Below, one piece after another: positions 1 to 8,381 of a stretch of DNA of 64,000 bases (within the stretch, counting starts at the first letter, position 1; the number at the start of each line of letters is the position of its first letter). The position numbers were made by a program, and so were the translations under genes. The stretch comes from Pseudomonas fluorescens. GTDB lineage: Bacteria; Pseudomonadota; Gammaproteobacteria; Pseudomonadales; Pseudomonadaceae. The stretch spans positions 124,001 to 188,000 of the forward strand of contig NZ_CABVIR010000010.1 in assembly GCF_902498065.1 (NCBI RefSeq), written 5' to 3'. The notes beneath the pieces are model-generated. The model was not told where the DNA came from, did not search any database, and saw only the letters and a list, made by a program, of their open reading frames with translations.

Positions 1-735
1 CAAGGTAAAGTTGCACTGGTCACCGGTGCGAGCCGCGGTATCGGCCAGGCCATCGCCCTGGAGCTGGGTCGTCAGGGCGCCATCGTTGTGGGCACCGCGA
101 CATCTGCCTCGGGTGCCGAGCGCATCGCCGCAACCCTGAAAGAAAATGGTATTCAAGGTACCGGCCTGGAACTCAATGTCACCAGCGACGAATCCGTTGC
201 CGCGGTGCTGGCGAGCATTCAGGAGCAGTTCGGTGCGCCGGCGATCCTGGTCAATAATGCCGGTATCACCCGCGATAACCTGATGATGCGCATGAAAGAC
301 GACGAGTGGCATGACGTCGTCGATACCAACCTGAACAGTCTGTTCCGCCTGTCCAAGGGCGTTTTGCGCGGTATGACAAAGGCCCGTTGGGGACGAATTA
401 TCAGTATTGGCTCGGTTGTGGGTGCCATGGGCAACGCAGGCCAAGTAAACTACGCTGCCGCCAAGGCAGGTCTGGAAGGTTTCAGCCGTGCCCTGGCGCG
501 TGAAGTCGGTTCGCGTTCGATTACGGTAAACTCGGTGGCCCCTGGGTTCATCGACACCGATATGACCCGCGAACTGCCCGAGGCACAGCGTGAAGCCTTG
601 CAGACGCAAATTCCGCTGGGCCGTCTGGGGCAAGCTCAAGAGATCGCGTCTGTGGTCGCTTTTCTTGCATCCGACGGTGCGGCTTACGTTACTGGGGCTA
701 CAATCCCGGTGAACGGCGGGATGTACATGAGTTAA
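1..735 (+). CDS. fabG: 3-oxoacyl-ACP reductase FabG, 5' end cut off by the window edge
   Basis: This NADPH-dependent reductase performs the first reduction of each fatty-acid elongation cycle (3-oxoacyl-ACP to 3-hydroxyacyl-ACP) in the cytoplasm. The reading frame is open from base 1 and starts at QGKVALVTGASRGIG, so about three residues are missing from a protein of usual length 247. Visible are the TGASRGIG dinucleotide-binding loop, the NNAG motif, the catalytic Ser (SIGSVVG) and the YAAAK pair, followed by the PGFIDTDMT segment and the C-terminal NGGMYMS end typical of FabG. It is followed by acpP and fabF, the standard fab order. Identification is secure; the start codon is outside the window. 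Confidence 0.97.
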   Translation, partial: QGKVALVTGASRGIGQAIALELGRQGAIVVGTATSASGAERIAATLKENGIQGTGLELNVTSDESVAAVLASIQEQFGAPAILVNNAGITRDNLMMRMKDDEWHDVVDTNLNSLFRLSKGVLRGMTKARWGRIISIGSVVGAMGNAGQVNYAAAKAGLEGFSRALAREVGSRSITVNSVAPGFIDTDMTRELPEAQREALQTQIPLGRLGQAQEIASVVAFLASDGAAYVTGATIPVNGGMYMS

Positions 736-846
736 ATGTGACGGATTGCTTCAAAAAAATGTCATACGAGCTGTCTAAAATCCGTTATAAAGCTGCAATC
801 TATTTATAGACAGAGGGTCACCGGGTTTGAGGAGTGAAGCTTTCAG

Positions 847-874
847 TTGAAAAACTGAAAAGTCTTTCTATACA
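847..874 (+). promoter_or_regulatory. Candidate sigma-70 promoter of acpP
   Basis: A TTGAAA box (847-852) and a TATACA box (869-874) are separated by 16 bp and lie about 50 bp before acpP. The -35 box sits inside a perfect 8-bp inverted repeat, TTTCAGTT-GAAA-AACTGAAA (841-860). An own promoter for acpP would explain its usual very high expression relative to fabG. This is a motif reading only. Confidence 0.5.
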
Positions 875-926
875 CTTACCCACTGGCCAGCTGCCTGAAT
901 TTGTCCATTAGGAGTGAAAACAAGGT

Positions 927-1163
927 ATGAGCACCATCGAAGAGCGCGTCAAGAAAATCGTTGCTGAGCAACTGGGCGTTAAAGAAGAAGAAGTGATCAA
1001 CACTGCTTCCTTCGTTGAAGACCTGGGTGCCGACTCCCTTGACACCGTTGAGCTGGTGATGGCTCTGGAAGAGGAATTCGAGACCGAAATCCCTGACGAA
1101 GAAGCTGAGAAGATCACTACTGTACAAGCTGCAATCGATTACGTTACTAACCACCAGGCTTAA
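927..1163 (+). CDS. acpP: Acyl carrier protein AcpP
   Basis: AcpP carries growing acyl chains on a 4'-phosphopantetheine arm and is the partner of FabG and FabF next door. The 78-residue acidic protein has the GADSLDTVEL motif, with Ser37 as the pantetheine attachment site, and the usual four-helix ACP length. The start is set by an ATTAGGAGT Shine-Dalgarno region (907-915) eleven bases before the ATG. That same region is matched by the anti-Shine-Dalgarno stretch of the small RNA encoded at 7389-7505, so translation is probably repressed by base pairing. A strong intrinsic terminator follows, so acpP can be a monocistronic message. Confidence 0.98.
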   Translation: MSTIEERVKKIVAEQLGVKEEEVINTASFVEDLGADSLDTVELVMALEEEFETEIPDEEAEKITTVQAAIDYVTNHQA

Positions 1164-1192
1164 TAGCTTGTAATCGTTGCTTGCTGTCGTGG

Positions 1193-1230
1193 AAAAACCG
1201 CACTGCCATCATGGCGTGCGGTTTTTTCTT
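1193..1230 (+). terminator. Intrinsic terminator after acpP
   Basis: AAAAACCGCAC pairs with GTGCGGTTTTT around a short loop and is followed by a run of T. It lies 30 bp after the acpP stop and separates acpP from fabF. Confidence 0.9.
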
Positions 1231-1271
1231 TAGACCTGATGCAAAGTCGTCATTTGAAAAAGGAGAGTGCT

Positions 1272-2516
1272 GTGTCGCGTAGACGCGTCGTAGTCACCGG
1301 TATGGGTATGTTGTCGCCACTGGGCACGGATGTGCCGAGCAGTTGGCAGGGCATTCTGGCTGGCCGCAGTGGCATTGGTCTGATCGAACACACCGACCTT
1401 TCTGCCTATTCCACCCGTTTTGGCGGCTCGGTAAAGGGCTTCAATGTCGAGGAATATCTGTCGGTCAAGGAAGCCCGCAAGCTCGACCTGTTTATTCAAT
1501 ACGGTCTGGCCGCAGGTTTTCAGGCTGTTCGCAATGCCGGTCTTGAAGTCACCGACGCCAACCGTGAGCGCATCGGCGTGGCCATGGGTTCGGGTATTGG
1601 CGGTCTGACCAATATCGAAGAGACCAGCCGTACCCTGCATGATTCCGGCCCACGACGGATCTCTCCGTTTTTCGTGCCTGGCTCGATCATCAATATGATT
1701 TCCGGTTTCCTGTCGATCCATCTGGGTGCACAGGGACCTAACTACGCCATCGCCACCGCGTGCACCACCGGCACGCACTGCATCGGCATGGCAGCCCGCA
1801 ACATCATGTACGACGAAGCCGACGTGATGATTGCCGGCGGTGCCGAGATGGCGGCTTGCGGTCTGGGCATGGGCGGCTTCGGTGCCTCCCGTGCGCTGTC
1901 TACCCGCAATGACGAGCCGACCCGCGCCAGCCGTCCATGGGACAAGGGCCGTGATGGCTTCGTCCTGTCGGACGGTGCCGGTGCGCTGGTTCTGGAGGAA
2001 CTGGAACACGCCAAGGCTCGTGGCGCGACCATCTATGCCGAACTGATCGGTTTCGGCACCAGTGGCGACGCGTACCACATGACTTCGCCGCCTGCGGACG
2101 GTGCAGGCGCTGCACGTTGCATTACCAACGCTCTGCGCGACGCCAAGGTCAACGTCGATCAAGTCCAGTACATCAACGCTCACGGCACGTCGACTTCGGC
2201 CGGCGACCTCGCCGAAGCCTGTGCGATCAAGTCGGTGTTCGGCGATCACGCCTACAAGCTGGCCGTCAGTTCGACCAAGTCCATGACTGGTCACCTGCTG
2301 GGTGCGGCAGGCGCGGTCGAGGCGATCTTCAGTGTACTGGCGATCAACGGCCAGGTGGCGCCGCCGACCATCAACCTCGATGAGCCGGACGAAGGTTGCG
2401 ACCTCGACTTCGTGCCGCACACTGCGCGCAACATGGACATCGATGTGGTGCTATCCAACTCCTTCGGGTTTGGCGGTACCAACGGCTCGCTGGTGTTCCG
2501 CCGGTTCGCTGACTGA
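1272..2516 (+). CDS. fabF: 3-oxoacyl-ACP synthase II (FabF)
   Basis: FabF condenses malonyl-ACP with acyl-ACP to elongate fatty acids and is needed for temperature control of unsaturated chains. The protein is 414 residues when started at GTG 1272, which has AAGGAGA just upstream; an in-frame ATG at 1239 overlaps the end of the acpP terminator region and has no good ribosome site. Catalytic residues are visible: Cys164 in ATACTTG, the His of NAHGTST and the His of KSMTGHLLGAAG, plus the glycine-rich SNSFGFGGTN end. Its stop codon overlaps the start of pabC by one base (TGATG), so the two are translationally coupled. Confidence 0.96.
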   Translation: MSRRRVVVTGMGMLSPLGTDVPSSWQGILAGRSGIGLIEHTDLSAYSTRFGGSVKGFNVEEYLSVKEARKLDLFIQYGLAAGFQAVRNAGLEVTDANRERIGVAMGSGIGGLTNIEETSRTLHDSGPRRISPFFVPGSIINMISGFLSIHLGAQGPNYAIATACTTGTHCIGMAARNIMYDEADVMIAGGAEMAACGLGMGGFGASRALSTRNDEPTRASRPWDKGRDGFVLSDGAGALVLEELEHAKARGATIYAELIGFGTSGDAYHMTSPPADGAGAARCITNALRDAKVNVDQVQYINAHGTSTSAGDLAEACAIKSVFGDHAYKLAVSSTKSMTGHLLGAAGAVEAIFSVLAINGQVAPPTINLDEPDEGCDLDFVPHTARNMDIDVVLSNSFGFGGTNGSLVFRRFAD

Positions 2517-3331
2517 TGGATAGCTGGGTCGACGGTCAGCCGGCTGACGCTCTGTCGCTGAAGGATCGCGGCCTGGCTTACGGTGATGGTCTGTTCGAGA
2601 CCATTGCCGTGCGTGGCGGGCAGCCACTGTTGCTGGACCGGCATCTGTCGCGCCTGGCACAAGGCTGTTCACGCCTGGCGATCACCACCGATCACGCGCT
2701 GATCCGCAGCGAGCTGCTGGCCTACGCCGCAGCACTGGGCGAGGGCGTGCTCAAACTCATTCTTACTCGCGGCGACAGCCTGCGCGGTTACGCACCGGAT
2801 CCTGCGGCCCAGGCCCGACGCATTCTTCAGGGCAGCGCACCTGCCGCTTACCCTGTCGTTCATGCGGAGCAGGGTGTTCGCCTGTTTCCTTGCGCCACAC
2901 GACTGTCCAGGCAACCCTTGCTCGCCGGGCTCAAACACCTGAACCGTCTTGAGCAAGTCATTGCCCGTTCCGAATGGCAAGACACCGAGCATGCCGAAGG
3001 CCTGATGCTCGATCAGGCCGGGCGTGTGATTGAGGGGGTGTTCAGCAATCTGTTCCTGGTTCGCGATGGCGTGTTGATCACCGCCGATCTCAAGCGCTGC
3101 GGCGTTGCCGGCGTGATGCGTGCGGAATTATTGTTTCAAGCCGAGTCGTCGGGAATCCCCACGCAAATCACCGACATCACCCTGGAACAGCTGCAATGGG
3201 CTGATGAGGTCTTCGTCTGCAACAGCGTTTATGGCGTTTGGCCGGTGCGCGCCTATGCAGCACTGAGCTGGCCGGCTGGCCCGCTCACCCGTAAACTCCA
3301 AACCATTGCCCGCGCGCTACTGGATGCTTGA
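2516..3331 (+). CDS. pabC: Aminodeoxychorismate lyase PabC
   Basis: PabC splits 4-amino-4-deoxychorismate into 4-aminobenzoate and pyruvate in folate synthesis. The 271-residue protein is a fold-type IV PLP enzyme: the early DRGLAYGDGLFETI segment is typical of the branched-chain aminotransferase / PabC family, and Lys140 in the GLKHLNRLEQ motif is the PLP lysine. The late stretch EVFVCNSVYGVWPV is also characteristic. It overlaps the fabF stop and is followed at 3 bp by mltG, the conserved fabF-pabC-mltG-tmk-holB order. Confidence 0.94.
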   Translation: MDSWVDGQPADALSLKDRGLAYGDGLFETIAVRGGQPLLLDRHLSRLAQGCSRLAITTDHALIRSELLAYAAALGEGVLKLILTRGDSLRGYAPDPAAQARRILQGSAPAAYPVVHAEQGVRLFPCATRLSRQPLLAGLKHLNRLEQVIARSEWQDTEHAEGLMLDQAGRVIEGVFSNLFLVRDGVLITADLKRCGVAGVMRAELLFQAESSGIPTQITDITLEQLQWADEVFVCNSVYGVWPVRAYAALSWPAGPLTRKLQTIARALLDA

Positions 3332-3334
3332 TAC

Positions 3335-4549
3335 GTGAGACGTAAATTCTTGCTGCTGCTGGAAACCGGACTGGTTCTGGCGGGGCTGTTGTTGGGCGCT
3401 TCTGCCTGGAAAATTCATTCGGCGCTGGAACAGCCGCTGAACATTAGTCAGGAAGAACTGCTGGATGTGCCCAAAGGCACGACACCTACCCGTACTTTCT
3501 ATCGACTCGAAGCTGACGGTGTCATCAAGGACGCGTTTTGGCTGCGGGTGTATTGGCGCTTCAATCTGGCCGGACAACCGTTGCACAGTGGCGAGTACCG
3601 CATGCAGCCCGGCATGACCGTCGAAGGTCTGATCGGTCTGTGGAAGCGCGGGGAAATGGTTCAGTACAGCCTGACCCTGGTCGAAGGCTGGAATTTTCAT
3701 CAAGTCCGCACAGCCCTGGCCAAGGATGAAAAGCTTGAGCAAACGCTGAATGGCTTGAGCGACACTGAAGTGATGGACAAGCTGGGCCATACCGGGATCT
3801 TTCCGGAAGGCCGGTTCTTCCCGGATACCTACCGCTTCGTGCGTGGCATGACCGACGTCGATCTGCTGAAAAAAGCCTACGATCGCCTCGATGACGTCCT
3901 CGCCAAGGAATGGGCGCAGCGCTCGGCTGACGTGCCGTACACCGAGCCCTACCAGGCGCTGATCATGGCCTCGCTGGTGGAAAAGGAAACCGGCGTACCG
4001 CAGGAGCGCGGGCAAATCGCTGGCGTGTTCGTGCGGCGCATGGAAATGGGCATGCTGTTGCAGACCGATCCGACCGTTATCTACGGTCTCGGTGATCGTT
4101 ACAACGGCAAGTTGACCCGCGCCCATCTCAAGGAAGCGACCCCTTACAACACCTACGTGATCTCCGGTCTGCCGCCGACGCCGATCGCGATGGTCGGCCG
4201 CGAAGCGATCCATGCGGCACTGAACCCGGTGGCCGGTAACAGTCTGTATTTTGTCGCACGCGGTGATGGCAGCCACGTGTTCTCCGATGATCTGGATGCT
4301 CACAACAACGCGGTGCGTGAATTCCAGATCAAGCGTCGCGCCGATTACCGCTCCAGTCCGGCGCCGGTCACCGCGCCAGAAGCGACGAATGAGCAGGCAC
4401 CGATCCCGGCGGCTTCGCCTGACGCGGCGCCCGAGGCGTTGCCGCCAGTGACGGTGCCCGAACCGGAATCGACTCAAGAACCTGCTGAACAGCCCGCTGC
4501 TGCACCCGTGCCCCAGCCGGATGCGCCTGCGCCGCAAAGCCCGCAATGA
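3335..4549 (+). CDS. mltG: Endolytic murein transglycosylase MltG (YceG family)
   Basis: MltG cuts nascent glycan strands inside the chain and sets their length; it is anchored in the inner membrane with the active site in the periplasm. The 404-residue protein starts at GTG 3335, directly after pabC, with a single N-terminal membrane segment (about residues 5-25). The YceG domain shows the LTLVEGWNF segment, the conserved catalytic Glu in LVEKETGV (around residue 217) and the LLQTDPTVIYG and TPYNTYVISGLPPTPI motifs. Odd feature: the last ~65 residues are a Pro/Ala/Glu-rich low-complexity tail not needed for catalysis, common in pseudomonads and likely disordered in the periplasm. Confidence 0.95.
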   Translation: MRRKFLLLLETGLVLAGLLLGASAWKIHSALEQPLNISQEELLDVPKGTTPTRTFYRLEADGVIKDAFWLRVYWRFNLAGQPLHSGEYRMQPGMTVEGLIGLWKRGEMVQYSLTLVEGWNFHQVRTALAKDEKLEQTLNGLSDTEVMDKLGHTGIFPEGRFFPDTYRFVRGMTDVDLLKKAYDRLDDVLAKEWAQRSADVPYTEPYQALIMASLVEKETGVPQERGQIAGVFVRRMEMGMLLQTDPTVIYGLGDRYNGKLTRAHLKEATPYNTYVISGLPPTPIAMVGREAIHAALNPVAGNSLYFVARGDGSHVFSDDLDAHNNAVREFQIKRRADYRSSPAPVTAPEATNEQAPIPAASPDAAPEALPPVTVPEPESTQEPAEQPAAAPVPQPDAPAPQSPQ

Positions 4550-4568
4550 TTCTGACTAAGGACTGCCT

Positions 4569-5201
4569 GTGACTGGCTTGTTTATTACCCTGGAAGGCCC
4601 CGAAGGCGCCGGCAAGAGCACCAACCGCGAATACCTCGCCGAGCGCCTGCGCGCCGCCGGTATCGAAGTGGTGCTGACCCGCGAGCCGGGCGGTACGCCT
4701 TTGGCCGAGCGAATCCGCGAGGTGCTGTTGGCGCCGGTCGATGAAGTCATGGACCCGGACACCGAGTTGTTGCTGGTGTTTGCCGCGCGAGCCCAGCACC
4801 TGGCCGGCGTGATCCGCCCGGCGTTGGCCCGTGGCGCGGTGGTATTGTGCGATCGCTTTACCGATTCGACCTACGCCTATCAGGGCGGCGGTCGCGGCTT
4901 GTCGCTGGAGCGCATCGCGACGCTGGAAAGCTTCGTTCAGGGCGAATTGCGCCCGGACCTGACACTGATTTTCGATCTGCCGGTTGAAGTGGGGCTGGCC
5001 CGCGCCAGTGCTCGCGGTCGGCTGGATCGCTTCGAGCTCGAAGGCCGGACGTTTTTCGATGCGGTGCGCCGTGCGTTTCTCAAGCGCGCTGAAGCCGATC
5101 CTGCGCGATATGTGCTGGTCGATGCCGCTCAGCCACTGGCGCAGGTTCAACAGTCGCTGGACGCCTTGCTGCCGCGTCTGCTGGAGTTGACCCGTGGCTG
5201 A
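4569..5201 (+). CDS. tmk: Thymidylate kinase
   Basis: Tmk phosphorylates dTMP to dTDP in DNA precursor synthesis. The 210-residue protein starts at GTG 4569 with AAGGA upstream. Motifs in order: P-loop EGPEGAGKST near the N-terminus, TREPGGTP, the DR box DRFTDSTYAYQGGGRG, and an arginine-containing lid (RASARGRLDRFE) typical of the bacterial type II enzyme. It overlaps holB by 8 bp, so the two essential genes are translationally coupled. Confidence 0.97.
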   Translation: MTGLFITLEGPEGAGKSTNREYLAERLRAAGIEVVLTREPGGTPLAERIREVLLAPVDEVMDPDTELLLVFAARAQHLAGVIRPALARGAVVLCDRFTDSTYAYQGGGRGLSLERIATLESFVQGELRPDLTLIFDLPVEVGLARASARGRLDRFELEGRTFFDAVRRAFLKRAEADPARYVLVDAAQPLAQVQQSLDALLPRLLELTRG

Positions 5202-6180
5202 AGCCTATCCGTGGCAGGACAGTCTCTGGCAGCAGTTGGCGGGTCGCAAACAACATGCACACGCCTATCTGCTGCACGGCCCGGCCGGGATCGGCAAGCG
5301 AGCGCTGGCCGAGCGCCTGATGGCCAGCCTGTTGTGCCAGCGTCCGACCGCGCAGGACGCTTGCGGCGAATGCAAATCCTGCCTGCTGCTCAAAGCCGGC
5401 AGCCACCCTGACAACTACATCCTCGAACCGGAAGAAGCCGACAAGGCGATCAAGGTCGATCAGGTTCGTGAACTGGTCAGCTTCGTGGTCCAGACCGCGC
5501 AGATGGGCGGGCGCAAAGTGGTATTGATCGAGCCGGTCGAGTCGATGAACATCAACGCCGCCAACGCCTTGCTCAAAAGCCTTGAAGAGCCGTCCGGCGA
5601 TACGGTGTTGTTGCTGGTCAGTCACCAGACAAGTCGGCTGTTGCCTACCATCAAAAGCCGCTGCGTGCAGCAAGCCTGTCCGCTGCCAAGCGAGGCCATG
5701 AGTCTTGCGTGGCTGGCCAAGGCGTTGCCGGACAGCTCGGAAGAAGAGCGCGTCGAGCTGCTGACCCTCGCTGCTGGCTCACCGCTGGCCGCGGTCAATT
5801 TGCAGGCTCAGGGAGTGCGCGAACAGCGAGCGCTGGTGGTCGACGGTGTGAAGAAGTTGCTCAAGCAGCAGCAATCGCCGACACAACTGGCCGAAGGCTG
5901 GAACGCAATTCCGCTGTTATTGCTGTTCGACTGGTTCTGCGACTGGTCGAGCCTGATCCTGCGTTATCAACTGACTCAGGATGAAGACGGGTTGGGATTG
6001 GCCGATATGCGCAAGGTGATTCAATACCTGGCGCAGAAAAGCGCTCAGGACAAAGTCTTGAACATTCAGGACTGGATCCTCGCCCAGCGCCAGAAAGTCA
6101 TGAGCAAGGCCAACCTCAATCGGGTGCTGTTGCTTGAAGCGCTGCTGGTGCAATGGGCGTCTTTGCCTACCCAGAAGTGA
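5194..6180 (+). CDS. holB: DNA polymerase III subunit delta' (HolB)
   Basis: HolB is part of the clamp-loader complex that places the beta clamp on DNA. The 328-residue protein starts at GTG 5194 inside the end of tmk. It has the AAA+ fold with GPAGIGKRALAERL in the P-loop position, a four-cysteine zinc module (CQRP...CGECKSC), the MNINAANALLKSLEEP sensor region and an SRC-containing loop (TIKSRCVQQ). A pilZ gene follows, the usual Pseudomonas neighbour. Confidence 0.96.
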   Translation: MAEAYPWQDSLWQQLAGRKQHAHAYLLHGPAGIGKRALAERLMASLLCQRPTAQDACGECKSCLLLKAGSHPDNYILEPEEADKAIKVDQVRELVSFVVQTAQMGGRKVVLIEPVESMNINAANALLKSLEEPSGDTVLLLVSHQTSRLLPTIKSRCVQQACPLPSEAMSLAWLAKALPDSSEEERVELLTLAAGSPLAAVNLQAQGVREQRALVVDGVKKLLKQQQSPTQLAEGWNAIPLLLLFDWFCDWSSLILRYQLTQDEDGLGLADMRKVIQYLAQKSAQDKVLNIQDWILAQRQKVMSKANLNRVLLLEALLVQWASLPTQK

Positions 6181-6222
6181 CCGACTGGGCCTATCCTCTG
6201 AACATCAGCAGTGGAGGTCAGC

Positions 6223-6579
6223 ATGAATGAAGCCGTCAATCCGGGGCCGCGCAACGGCATTTTGTCCCTGACCATCAAGGACAAGTCCGTGCTCTACGCC
6301 GCCTACATGCCATTCATCAAGAACGGTGGCCTGTTTATCCCGACCAACAAGAGCTACAAGTTGGGCGATGAGGTATTCATGCTGCTGAACCTGATGGACG
6401 AACCGGAGAAAATTCCGGTCGCCGGCAAGGTCACCTGGGTCACCCCCAAAGGCGCTCAAGGCAACCGGGCCGCTGGCGTCGGCGTGCAGTTCAACGACGG
6501 CGACAACACCGCGCGCAGTCGAATCGAAACCCACCTGGCCGGAGCCCTGAAGTCCGACCGTCCCACTCATACGATGTAA
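6223..6579 (+). CDS. pilZ: Type IV pilus assembly protein PilZ
   Basis: PilZ is needed for type IV pilus biogenesis, acting through PilB/FimX contacts in the cytoplasm. The 118-residue start at ATG 6223 is chosen because GGAGG lies 5 bp upstream; an in-frame GTG at 6211 would swallow that ribosome site. The protein is a single PilZ beta-barrel (ILSLTIKDKSVLYAAYMPF...GLFIPT...VAGKVTWVTP). The RxxxR motif that binds c-di-GMP is absent near the N-terminus, as in the founder PilZ protein, so it should not bind the second messenger itself. Confidence 0.93.
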   Translation: MNEAVNPGPRNGILSLTIKDKSVLYAAYMPFIKNGGLFIPTNKSYKLGDEVFMLLNLMDEPEKIPVAGKVTWVTPKGAQGNRAAGVGVQFNDGDNTARSRIETHLAGALKSDRPTHTM

Positions 6580-6593
6580 GTTGCAGCCCTTTT

Positions 6594-7379
6594 ATGCTCG
6601 TAGATTCCCATTGTCACCTTGATCGCCTTGACCTCGTCGCCCATGACGGCTCGCTGGATGCCGCGCTCGACGCGGCCCGCCAGCGTGGAGTCGGGCACTT
6701 TCTGTGTATCGGCGTCAGTGTCGACAACGCCGCCGACGTCAAAGCCCTGGCCGAGCGTTATGACGATGTCGACTGTTCGGTTGGCGTGCACCCGCTGGAC
6801 GTGCAGCCGGGCGCTGCGCCAGCGCTGGATTGGCTGCTGCATGAGCTCAATCATCCGCGTGTGGTGGCGATTGGTGAAACCGGCCTGGATTATCACTACG
6901 AGCCTGAAGCGGCGGAGTTGCAGCAGGAATCCTTCCGCCTGCACCTGCAAGCCGCGCAGCAAACCGGCAAACCAGTGATCATTCATACTCGCGGTGCCCG
7001 AGCCGACACGTTGAACCTGTTGCGCGAGGCTGCGTTGCCTCAGGCCGGCGTCCTGCATTGCTTCACCGAAGATTGGGACATGGCAAAAGCGGCGCTGGAC
7101 ATGGGTTATTACATCTCTCTGTCCGGCATCGTCACGTTCCGCAATGCCGATGCACTGCGTGACGTGGCCAGTAAAGTGCCTGCCGACCGATTGCTGGTGG
7201 AAACCGACTCGCCGTACCTGGCGCCGATCCCTTATCGCGGCAAGCCGAACCTGCCGCAATATGTGCGGGAAGTGGCAGAGTTTCTGGCGATGTTGCGCGG
7301 TGAATCCTATGAGCGATTTGCCCGGCAGACGACCGAGAACTTCAAGCGGCTGTTTCCGCTGGCGCATGTGAAAGGTTAA
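6594..7379 (+). CDS. TatD-family metal-dependent hydrolase (YcfH type)
   Basis: TatD-family proteins are metal-dependent deoxyribonucleases of the amidohydrolase fold. The 261-residue protein has all the expected metal-site motifs: DSHCHLD at residues 4-10, GETGLDYHY, IHTRGA, LHCFTED and ETDSPYLAP. Placement directly after tmk-holB-pilZ fits the YcfH-type paralogue rather than the tat-linked TatD. It is likely co-transcribed with pilZ (14 bp gap). The next plus-strand gene is 342 bp away and the gap holds a minus-strand RNA gene. Confidence 0.93.
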   Translation: MLVDSHCHLDRLDLVAHDGSLDAALDAARQRGVGHFLCIGVSVDNAADVKALAERYDDVDCSVGVHPLDVQPGAAPALDWLLHELNHPRVVAIGETGLDYHYEPEAAELQQESFRLHLQAAQQTGKPVIIHTRGARADTLNLLREAALPQAGVLHCFTEDWDMAKAALDMGYYISLSGIVTFRNADALRDVASKVPADRLLVETDSPYLAPIPYRGKPNLPQYVREVAEFLAMLRGESYERFARQTTENFKRLFPLAHVKG

Positions 7380-7387
7380 ATCGCAGG

Positions 7388-7424
7388 CAAAAAAAACCCG
7401 GGTTCTGGGGGGGGAATCCGGGTT
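7388..7424 (-). terminator. Terminator of the rgsA small RNA
   Basis: On the minus strand AACCCGG and CCGGGTT form a stem around a C-rich loop, followed by at least six U. On the plus strand there is no T run after the stem, so the terminator serves only minus-strand transcription. Confidence 0.85.
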
Positions 7425-7505
7425 AAGACCATTAGGAGTAAAACAATGGTACGCGGTCCGTTGGTACCAATATCGGCGCGGCACTTGGGGGAGATGCCCC
7501 GCCGA
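7389..7505 (-). ncRNA. rgsA: Small regulatory RNA RgsA (P16)
   Basis: The gap between the tatD-family and tetR genes holds no convincing protein gene but does hold a minus-strand transcription unit. An AATACT -10 box (7518-7513) matches sigma-S promoters, and an intrinsic terminator (AACCCGG stem, run of U) ends at about 7389. The predicted RNA is about 117 nt. Size, neighbours (TatD-family and TetR genes, as for PA2958.1) and RpoS-type promoter all fit RgsA as I recall it from P. aeruginosa and P. fluorescens. RNA positions ~67-77 (7439-7429) read ACTCCTAATGG, the exact complement of the acpP Shine-Dalgarno region. A stem GGTAC...GTACC precedes it. Strand and ends are inferred from these signals. 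Confidence 0.82.
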
Positions 7506-7512
7506 CAGTTGA

Positions 7513-7518
7513 AGTATT
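7513..7518 (-). promoter_or_regulatory. RpoS-type -10 element of the sRNA gene
   Basis: On the minus strand the sequence reads ATCAATACTTCAAC, close to the extended sigma-S -10 (C-TATACT-T). No good -35 is seen, which is usual for sigma-S promoters. Transcription would start near 7505. Confidence 0.5.
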
Positions 7519-7721
7519 GATCAGTATCGCGCCGAGTCCAGTTTACCGGGCCAGGTTTTTAAACAATTTTGGAATACGTGCGCTTCTGAAGCGTTCTCAT
7601 TAAATGACGGCCCGACCAGAATTCATCTGGAAACACAGATATGGATGGATGATCCGTGCATTTTGCCGCAAGTTAGGCATAATACGCGGCTTCGAATTTT
7701 GACCCCGACAGACCTTTTCTT

Positions 7722-8363
7722 ATGCATAAAGAACCTCGTAAGGTCCGTGAATTTCGTCGCCGCGAGCAAGAAATTCTCGATACCGCGCTCAAGCTGTTCC
7801 TCGACCAAGGTGAAGACAGTGTCACCGTCGAGATGATTGCTGATGCCGTCGGTATCGGCAAAGGCACGATCTACAAGCACTTCAAATCCAAAGCGGAGAT
7901 CTATCTGCGCCTGATGCTCGATTACGAGCGCGATTTGAACGAGCTGTTGCATTCGGCCGATGTCGACAAGGACAAGGAAGCACTGTCCCGGGCCTACTTC
8001 GAATTCCGCATGCGTGATCCGCAACGTTACCGCTTGTTCGATCGCCTGGAAGAAAAGGTGGTCAAGGGCAACCAGGTGCCGGAGATGATCGAGGAGCTGC
8101 ACAAGATTCGCGCCTCGAACTTCGAACGCCTGACCCTGCTGATCAAAGGTCGGATCAGCGAAGGCAAGCTCGAAGACGTGCCGCCATACTTCCATTACTG
8201 CGCCTCGTGGGCGCTGGTGCACGGCGCCGTGGCGCTGTATCACTCGCCGTTCTGGAGCAATGTGCTGGAAGATCAGGAAGGCTTCTTCCAGTTTCTGATG
8301 GACATCGGCGTACGCATGGGCAACAAGCGCAAGCGCGATACCGACATCCCCCCTGGCACCTGA
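7722..8363 (+). CDS. TetR/AcrR-family transcriptional regulator
   Basis: This 213-residue protein has a TetR helix-turn-helix at about residues 13-60 (ILDTALKLFLDQG...VEMIADAVGIGKGTIYKHFKSKAEIY), followed by an all-helical ligand domain with a His/Trp/Tyr-rich stretch (YFHYCASWALVHGAVALYH). In P. aeruginosa a TetR gene sits at the same place beside rgsA. The target is not known. The gap to the next gene contains two inverted repeats that could be its operators. The ligand cannot be told from sequence. Confidence 0.88.
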   Translation: MHKEPRKVREFRRREQEILDTALKLFLDQGEDSVTVEMIADAVGIGKGTIYKHFKSKAEIYLRLMLDYERDLNELLHSADVDKDKEALSRAYFEFRMRDPQRYRLFDRLEEKVVKGNQVPEMIEELHKIRASNFERLTLLIKGRISEGKLEDVPPYFHYCASWALVHGAVALYHSPFWSNVLEDQEGFFQFLMDIGVRMGNKRKRDTDIPPGT

Positions 8364-8381
8364 GTCATTCAGTTGCCTTAT

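Noticed and set aside
4368..4549. Pro/Ala-rich end of mltG as a separate gene or repeat element
   Set aside because: It is in frame with and continuous with MltG; low-complexity periplasmic tails are common in this family in pseudomonads.
7446..7520. 24-codon plus-strand frame (MVRGPLVPISARHLGEMPRR...) with an apparent AGGAGT ribosome site
   Set aside because: The AGGAGT is the complement of the anti-Shine-Dalgarno stretch of the minus-strand RNA; the small-RNA reading explains promoter, terminator and acpP match, the peptide reading explains none.
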